NCBI RefSeq assembly: GCF_029227915.1
Contig: NC_079876.1
Span: 35,009,828-35,073,827, forward strand
DNA length: 64,000 nt
DNA from: Hydractinia symbiolongicarpus
Taxonomy: Eukaryota; Cnidaria; Hydrozoa; Anthoathecata; Hydractiniidae
Direction: 5' to 3'
This document shows positions 57,161 through 64,000 of this stretch, one piece after another. Made by a program: the position numbers and the translations under genes. Every line of letters begins with the position of its first letter. The first letter of the stretch is position 1. The notes beneath the pieces were generated by a model. The model made no database searches. It was not told the DNA's origin and worked only from the letters and a program-made list of their open reading frames with translations.

Positions 57161-59509
57161 AATGCACATCTTATGTCAGTGAAGAACGCAAAAATATATA
57201 TTCTTGTAACATTTTTTCTTGTAATAATTCTTTCTTCTTAGAACACTAACGGGCAAAAAAAAGAGTTTTACACCCACACTTCTGTCATTTCATTATAGTA
57301 TCTCCTCGAAAATTAACTCATATTTTTCGTCACCCACGGCGTAATTTTACCGAAGTTGAAGAGTTATTGGAACAAAAAATAACAGTAGAACGGTCACTTT
57401 AGAAGCCATTGGGAGGGATGTATTTAAATCCTAAAACCCGAAGAGCGTTAAATTGAATTAATCAGCTTAATCTTTAACCAATCTTCTTGAGCAGAAGTCA
57501 TTTTGTTTGTGTAGATAAGTACAGAGAAACAAAGCTTTGCGATATAGTTTAGACATGTGTTATTAAAAGGTCATATGTTTTAAACCACGAAGTTACTAAA
57601 GCGCAACCATTATTTATTGGTAAATACATCCAGATAGAACTGTGGAATATAAATTTTGCCATCACGAGATTCTGTTCTCATTAAATGCATAAAACAGAAG
57701 ATGTTTTATGCATCCTTTTACAAAAAATCATTTATTTCCTTTTAATTATTTTTTATATAAATCTAACTGGCCATAACTCAGTCGTACTTTTACATTTTTC
57801 TTTCCCTGGTATTTTAAAAGTTGCTGTCTTTTTCTTATTTCGATCATCTTTGAATGCCACTTTGTAGCTATGTGACAAGTTAACTGAGAAGGTCGTTCAT
57901 ACTAGCGGAAACATTTCCATGACCGTTAATACTCCTAACTTCCTTAAAATTATTTATGTACAATTTTGTGCTATTTAGTCTTTACCTCCAACAAAATTCA
58001 AAGCAATGGTTAACATCTGAAAAATTGTTATGTGCCCTTTAAATAAGAATATTCAGATAGAATTTTAAAATATCATTACAAAAATGAAGTTTTCAGAGCA
58101 ATGTAATATTCTAGTTGGATTTTATTTAGATGTGAAGAAAATAATTATTTTGAAAAGGAGGCTTTTCTAAGGAAGCTCGGCTATGAAGAGTTTGACCGTA
58201 ACGTTAAGCTCGGAATTGAGGCACTTAACGAATAAAAGTATATTTACGAAATTACGTAATTTGTTCTACTTTTTGCTAAGGAACTTAGGGATAAAAATCA
58301 TTTTTAGTATCGACCTCTTTAATTGAGTTTGGCATAATTAGGAAATTCGGGAAAGGTCTATTGCATGCGCATTAAGAAATTGCACTGTCGCCCTAGCGTT
58401 TAAGTCAGGCACGTGTTTTCACAAAAACATAATGAAGAGCAAACTTACAAAAAATACAAATTTTGCAATTTCAAAGGATTTATTTTGGTGAAAAATAGTC
58501 AAATTCAAAGTTTAATATAATTTGGCATTGGTCGTGTCGTAGATACCTAAGAAGGAAATGGTATAAAGATATTGTAATATATCATGAGATTCAGATGTTG
58601 CTATAAGTGGTTTTCTTTCTCAATTCGTTATCCCAACCACTAAAATTGTTCTCATTTCCTTCACAACCGCCATAAATAAAAAATCTGCATTGCCTTGTTG
58701 TTTCCTTGAAGTGATAGCGTTCTAAATAGGCAAAACATGGACCAGATTCTGATGACAATGAGCAAAATTTGCCTTTTTTGTGCGTTAAAAATAACGGAAA
58801 AGCTTAATTCTATTAAAATAAATGTTTAACCAATCTTGTTTCATATTAGGCACTGTCTGGTTACTTAGTCGCAATCCACGGGTCAAATCTACAGACAACT
58901 TTTCTCACACTGAGAAAAGCAAACGAAATGCATATTCAAATAACCATAATTAACTTTCTGTAACTTTTTTAACATACTTTACGAACCTTCTAAGCAACAA
59001 GTTTACATTACTATGATTTCTGTTTCATTTTGTTAATTCCTAGACATTTCTGGAAGTTTTCACTCATCGAAATATCGGTTAAATCTTCATATTATCTCTT
59101 TAATAATAGCTGTATTTTGTCTGTGTGTCCGCGAGAGCCGCATCCCGTAAAGGAAACACGAAATTTTTAAAATGCGCACCAATATCAAATGCGATGTAAT
59201 TTTACTGATTTTGTTTTGACAGCTCGCGTGTAGTATACCAATCACGACGCCTGATTCTTAAAAAAAAAAAAAAGATTTTCGCGACCAGCAAGAATTCAAG
59301 ATCTTAACGCAACGAAGGCCATTTTGATTTTGATGATGGTCGTGTGTGTGGTCAGTGTGTGAGGTTTGTAGGCTTGTTTTACTTTTTTATCTTCTAAAAG
59401 CTTTATATTTGTTTTCTTTTTGTTTTCAATGTTAGGATAAATATATTGTCACGTTTTTTAGCCAGGTACAGATCTTAAACGTACCAGATGTTTGGCTAAG
59501 AACAAAGAT
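57161..59509. other. No gene recognised
   Basis: AT-rich. A 60-codon plus-strand frame at 57,685-57,867 shows only hydrophobic AT-rich composition. A poly-A run is at 59,260-59,272. Nothing I can support as a gene. Confidence 0.4.
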
Positions 59510-59533
59510 TAGCTAGCTAGCTAGCTAGCTAGA
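59510..59533 (+). repeat. TAGC microsatellite
   Basis: About six uninterrupted copies of the tetranucleotide TAGC. The unit GCTA is self-similar on the opposite strand (TAGC/GCTA). A shorter run is at 28,500-28,515. Confidence 0.9.
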
Positions 59534-59754
59534 GCCTCACTTATTGCTATTCTGTTTGGTATAAGAGCTTTTTATCCTAACCAACATTTATTCTTATGTT
59601 GAGGCTGTGGCTATATAGCTAGCTCCTTAAAAAGTAAAAGTATAAAAATGCAGTTTGGCTACAACAATGTTCTTAAGCAATAATTTTTATGCTAAATGCA
59701 GTTAGGTAGCTATATACATATTTTATTATATCCCTGAACACTTTTTCTAGAAAT

Positions 59755-60290
59755 AAAATGGTTAAGCAATTGTTCCCTGTGTTTTTATTTAAGCCATAGC
59801 TGCAATGAATTTTTTTGGAAAAGGGTATTACGCGCCTGTTCAACTATGTTTAACTGTACTAAGCGCTTAGCCCAGTGTTAACAACTGACGTTTTTTCTGC
59901 AACGTTGTTCACATGTACCACTGTGACAATTAATTTTTAAACTTTCTCAGTAATCACGCCGGTACGGTTGTGCAACACGGTTTACTCGGACTAACCAATC
60001 AGCCCGGTTTTAACAATAGACTGTTTCCTGTTTGTTTTTATTTAACCAGAATCTGCGATAAAGTTTTTTCAACAGGGTATTATCCCTATACGTCTGTGCA
60101 ACACCGTTTAACTGCACTGAGCAGTCAGCCCGGTGTTACATTTAATCTTTTTACTTTCGCAGGAACTTTTATTCCGCAATATAAAATAATATTGACCGAC
60201 TGTTGTTGCTATGGCGGGGTAAAAACGGTTTTAACTCTGTTTTTATTTTATCTAACGTTGTGGGAAAGTTATTTTTTTTAAAATATGTTG
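59755..60290 (+). repeat. Irregular tandem repeats, unit about 190-280 bp
   Basis: Blocks with TTTTTATTTAA.CCA, GGGTATTA, GTTTAACTG.ACT, AGC.C.GTGTTA.CA.T recur at about 59,775-59,890 and 60,030-60,150, with a partial one at 59,955-60,030 (AACACGGTTTACTCGGACTAACC). Copies are diverged. The 103-codon frame across them is a by-product of the repeat, not a recognised protein. Confidence 0.55.
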
Positions 60291-60299
60291 CAGTCGCAA

Positions 60300-60670
60300 C
60301 ACTGCAATGGTGTATGCGCTGCAGTTGATTCACGACATACTGCATACCTGTACTAAAGCACTCCATCTGAATGTGTGACACTGTTTACGGCTCTTATGAA
60401 ACGCTCCACAGAGTGTTCAACGCTGGGTCACACCTTGACTTGTGGCTTACCCCGGGGTTTCGACGCCGGGTTTCCTGGATTCCCTTATAATAATACAGAC
60501 TGTGTCTGTTTGTAATACGCAAAGTGGATATCGTCATTTTCCTTTGATGTCGCCCAAAAACTTATGTCTAATATGTTAAATTTTCTGACGTGACGGCGCG
60601 ACGTCAATAACACTACTTTAACGTCAATATCCTATATCGTCAGACGGACAGACGTATACGGCATTATAAT
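60300..60670 (-). repeat. Dispersed element, inverted partner of 43,384-43,680
   Basis: Reverse complement of the 43.5-kb element: GATTCACGACATACTGCATACCTGTACTAAAGC, GACTTGTGGCTTACCC, GGTTTCGACGCCGGGT. The right end (GACGTGACGGCGCGACGTCA, ACAGACGTATACGGCATTATAATATAG) also resembles the 16.7-kb family and suggests shared terminal sequences. Confidence 0.65.
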
Positions 60671-61021
60671 ATAGATAAATGCAAAAAAAGAACAAAATAA
60701 AGCAATGCGCACGCTGTCAGGTTTGTTGTGTTCTAGCTGTATGTCCCCAGACACGAGAAAAAAAATTATATGTAATTTGTCATGAGATAAATACCCATAT
60801 ATAAAATATAATAAATTATATAATCAAAATATACATTGAGTCAAGTTAGGTATTTGAAAAAACAATTTCGATGTGATTCACAGGTGATTCTAACAAAATA
60901 TCTATAAATAAAAAAAGAGATGACTACTTATTATGTTATGGTATTTAACACATCACATAGCTTCCTTTAATAAGCCTTTTTTTCTGTAAACATATAAGTT
61001 GTTCTGTTGCTTCTTTCGTAG

Positions 61022-61278
61022 GTTACGGTAAGACCGAATCTTGTGGTACCTTGGAAGGTATATACTTCTTTACTATTACATTGTTTTATATATTTGACTT
61101 AGTTGCGTTTCTTTTTTTAGCTTTAAGAAAGGATCGCCAAAATACGCTTCGCGGGACACTTTCATTAACAAGATTAGAACTGTTAATCGAACGACTCTGT
61201 AGCCGATTTTTATCATTTCGTAATAACAAAACAAAAGAAGAAATTTTAAGGTGGAATGCCACGCCTATTGTGATGTAG
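61022..61278 (+). other. Possible two-exon fragment of an unknown gene
   Basis: Two segments have good splice signals. A 36-base piece (61,022-61,057) lies between TTCTTTCGTAG and GAAG|GTATAT. A second piece (61,121-61,278) follows TTTCTTTTTTTAG after a 63-base intron and ends with TAG. Joined in phase they stay open, with a basic, helical-looking C terminus (LTRLELLIERLCSRF and TKEEILRW). I do not recognise it and chance is quite possible. Confidence 0.25.
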
Positions 61279-61382
61279 CTGTATGTCCCAAGTCATAAGG
61301 AGCAACTAAATTTGCTGTTTTATTTTACACATTAGAAATCGCGTAATTTTCTGACTTCAGAACTTTTCACCTTTTACATTAA

Positions 61383-62125
61383 CCCTATTCGGTCCGGGGG
61401 GGGGGCGGATTCCGCCTCCCCCCTGACGGTTTTTTTTTAATAACTCCTGATTGCTTTCTTATATGGCTATGATACTTACTGAGTTTCAACATTTATCTAT
61501 TAGACACCTGCATGCTAAATTTTTAGGTCCCATACCTTTCAGAGGCTTTGATATTGGCCATTACTCGAAACTACCCCTAAAATCTCTATGAAATCCTTAT
61601 AATGGGGAAAATATAATAACTCCTGTTAGGATTATCCTTAGAACTTGAAACTTACAACACAACTTTGTTTCATGAAGAAGAATCATTTTGAATAATTTTG
61701 ACACGTGACTAATCCGATTTCCCGATTTTGTCGGATTTTACCCGAAAATCAGAAAAAAACGGATTTTCGGGCAATTTTTGGCAATTTTTTATCCGATCCA
61801 TGTAAAAACCGGAAGATATTTTAAAAACAATTTATTTAGCTTTCAGAAACTTCAAACAGAATGTAAAAATTCGATCTAGAACAACAGTAATTATATTTTA
61901 AGCAGATAGTGGCATTTTTAACAATTTTCAAGCTTCTGATGACGTCACAGAAAATGTGCTGACGCAAGCAAAAATTTATTGCAGCCATTTTGTTCTTTTT
62001 ATGACGTACTATAGGTGTGCCAAGTTTGATTCAATTTGAACAAGACTATGAAAAGTTATTGACGGGGGGCGGAATCCGCCCCCCCCCGGTCATAATATGT
62101 TCGAAAAACCCCGGACCGAATAGGG
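61383..62125. mobile_element. piggyBac-type MITE, complete (743 bp, TTAA flanks)
   Basis: Flanked by TTAA at 61,379-61,382 and 62,126-62,129. Perfect 17-bp terminal inverted repeats CCCTATTCGGTCCGGGG (61,383-61,399 and 62,109-62,125). Just inside each end is a G-rich palindromic block, a run of G, then CGGATTCCG, then a run of C (about 61,400-61,424 and 62,064-62,088). The interior has no coding frame. TTAA target sites and CCC...GGG ends are the hallmark of piggyBac-superfamily elements, so this is probably a non-autonomous derivative. A truncated relative is at 46,634. Confidence 0.88.
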
Positions 62126-62129
62126 TTAA

Positions 62130-62976
62130 GTTTACACAACCCAGGCTATGGTCTGATTATCTCCTGCTATGACTTTTCTTGTTTCACTCTACAACTTTTA
62201 TGCAATGTCTTGTATTAGAAAGAGAGAGGTTACTTAGAAAGATGCGCAGAGGGGAATTGGTATGTATTGACTTTTTACGAAATTCTTACGTGTTTTTTTA
62301 TAATTTGGGTTCAGGTCAGACGTCTGTTTTACACCTCAGTAAAAGTATAAAGTTTTTAAAACTTATTAACACCAGGCCTTTTTGCTCCAGTGTAACACGC
62401 GAGGGGTCATAAGCTGCCGTGGGCTATATATCCTTAACCAATTAAGCCTAAATAATGAAACTTGGCACATTGACAGAATAATATAAACTTATTCCAGACC
62501 AATGAGTTAATTTGACAAAATTGCAAGGACATGAAATCAAGTCGAACGCACCGAAAATAAGTTGTTTTTCCAAATATACGATATACTTTAAGTTCTAACG
62601 TCCTACTAATACTACGACCTGAAATCCCACTAGACATGAGAACTCAGTATAATTAATTGGTTTTGCAAAAAAAAAAGGAATTTGCGTTGTTGGGCTAAAA
62701 AATTACGTCATATCTCCAAGAACGTTTTTCATTGTAACAATAAAATCTAGTCTGTATTTCCTTAGCAACGCCTTGGTAACAACACGCTAGAAAACACATA
62801 TGCAATTAATATTTACTAGTCGATAAAGTCCAATAGGAGATTGAAAAAGTTGGTTGTTTAAGACGTTTTGCTGACGTCAGAATTGCATATCCAAAAAAAA
62901 AAAATTGGCGAAATTTAGTTTTTTCGTTGCCTGTAAGATGTAGAGGTTGAAACGCTGATTAAAATAATGTAAAGGA
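62130..62976. other. No gene recognised; repeat fragment at right
   Basis: A 77-codon plus-strand frame (62,179-62,412) contains an ATG, RERLLRKMRRGEL and then a possible donor G|GTATGT, but has no supporting acceptor or homology. 62,816-62,960 shares GTCGATAAAG.CC and GTTGAAACGCTGAT with the 17.5-kb dispersed repeat. Confidence 0.35.
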
Positions 62977-64000
62977 TCATATCTTTTCAACTTCCAGGAA
63001 GGTAGTGTTAATTTGCTCCATAAGCTTTTCCAGATCTTTTACAAGGCAAGGCTGCGTCATAATTTTAACCAATTTATTATGAGCTTCAGAACTCATCACA
63101 AGCCACGTTTTTCTTTCCGTCTCTGTTGTGGATAAAGGTATGTCTGTTGACACAGTGATGTATTATGGACGTAATCCTTTCAAAAGTCTTTTCCACTACC
63201 ATTACAATTATGGATTGACCAGTACGGGTGGTTGAGCACTTCAGGTGCCCAGCTTGCAAGTATGTTTAAGTCTATAAAGAAATAATTTAATATAATTCAC
63301 ACACCGAGATCTCAATCACTCTACAATAAAAGTAACATACCTTTCTTTTTTGAAGCCATTATTAATTTTTTAATGAGTCCCTTCCCAATGTGCCAAGGAT
63401 CAAACTGATGAATAATTTTTGTAAATCTTGGGTCGGTCCTCATTAGCTTCTCTATGGAGGGATGCCTAACAGTGGAAATCACACGTATTGGAAGTTCCAT
63501 ATCTTTAAGTTCTTGGACACATCTGATAAAGCCTTCTTTTTCCATTGCTGTGAGGTGGTTACCTCCTAAATGTAACAAGAAATTAAAAGCCTATGAGATA
63601 GAAATATATATTTAGGAACACTGAAACGTAAACAAGTTTACCTTCACGTGTATTATGCTGAAATATTGTTTGTCTGGCAGTCCATTGCCGATACGGTACT
63701 GTAGGTGGCGTTGTGACCAGGTGTATCACATTGACCGTCAACGGCAAGTTCTAGCTGCCGATTTTCAGTTGTAATTTCACGTGACAGTATCTGTTTTTCT
63801 TTTCGCCAAGCATGATCTACCTCTGGGTAAACAAAGTTGCCACGATGCTCGTAGTACATGGTTTTGGAAATGAATTGCAAGTTTAAAATGTTTGCAAATT
63901 TTAACATTTTGTTAAATGTTATTCCAGCTAGTTCAATAACAGCAGTCAAGTGTAAATTACCAGCTCCTTTGGTGCAATTTCGTTTTGGTTGACCAGAAAA
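62977..64000 (-). pseudogene. DDE transposase, Kolobok-like, decayed, 5' end outside window
   Basis: Three minus-strand exons. Exon a, 64,000-63,642, contains LAGITFNKMLKFANI and the first catalytic Asp in ELAVDGQCDTPGHNATYS; one base is lost near 63,663. Exon b, 63,565-63,341, has TAMEKEGFIRCVQEL, STVRHPSIEKLM and HQFDPWHIGKGLIKKL, where DPWH fits the D-x2-H motif of Kolobok/hAT/Mutator/P-like DDE enzymes. Exon c, 63,271-62,977, has ILASWAPEVLNHPYW and then, through two or more frame changes, SIIHHCVNRH and TQPCLVKDLEKLMEQ, ending at TGA. Introns a-b and b-c have proper GT-AG ends and matching phases. The family call is from remembered motifs (DGxxDxPGHxAxY). It cannot encode a full protein as sequenced. 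Confidence 0.7.

Noticed and set aside
59970-60281. 103-codon plus-strand open frame
   Set aside because: Runs through irregular tandem repeats and starts from GTG or TTG-type codons; no protein family match.

Overview
This 64-kb window is eukaryotic and AT-rich. It contains very few intact protein genes, coding sequence is split by GT-AG introns, and most recognisable sequence is repeats and decayed transposable elements. The mix (Ty3/Gypsy with a zinc-finger Gag, Penelope-like elements, a LINE, a THAP remnant, a DDE transposase of Kolobok type, piggyBac-type MITEs, TRIM-like and ankyrin genes) suggests an early-diverging animal, most likely a cnidarian. That is an inference from family resemblance; no species-diagnostic gene is present.

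Layout. Positions 1-14,447 are one satellite array of about 39 monomers of 371-372 bp, with higher-order structure and more diverged monomers at the right edge. From 14.9 to 27.9 kb lies a minus-strand gene with two recognisable exons (27,921-27,700 and 15,052-14,903). Both resemble a YbaY/YscW-like beta-sandwich protein and are joined by a 12.6-kb intron. That intron holds dispersed repeats, a decayed reverse transcriptase element (19.1-21.1 kb) and a THAP-domain remnant (26.6 kb). Several short elements in 18.4-30.3 kb occur as oppositely oriented pairs.

From 31.5 to 38.5 kb is a decayed plus-strand TRIM-like gene (RING, B-box, coiled coil). A 5.3-kb minus-strand Ty3/Gypsy element (31,868-37,180) is inserted in its first visible intron, a few bases past the splice donor. 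The element has 167-bp LTRs that differ at 3 sites, a 5-bp target duplication (AGTAC), a polypurine tract, Gag, protease, RT, RNase H and integrase. It carries an in-frame stop after gag and three frameshifts. The 11 bases next to its 5' LTR are not a tRNA-type primer site but are complementary to the LTR itself, which suggests self-priming.

From 40.6 to 44.1 kb are an ankyrin-repeat gene, two perfect palindromes, a 28-bp minisatellite and other repeats. From 45.9 to 52.2 kb I assemble a three-exon minus-strand gene for a small secreted cysteine-containing protein of 179 residues. The exon phases agree, and intron 1 carries a LINE, a Penelope fragment and a piggyBac-type MITE. A decayed copy of its middle exon lies at 57.1 kb. 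A second Penelope remnant is at 54.4-56.5 kb, a complete TTAA-flanked MITE is at 61.4-62.1 kb, and a decayed DDE transposase gene runs off the right edge.

The window reads as pericentromeric-like or otherwise repeat-rich chromatin next to a satellite block, with sparse host genes whose introns are filled with old insertions. Some frameshifts lie in homopolymers and may be assembly errors rather than real decay.
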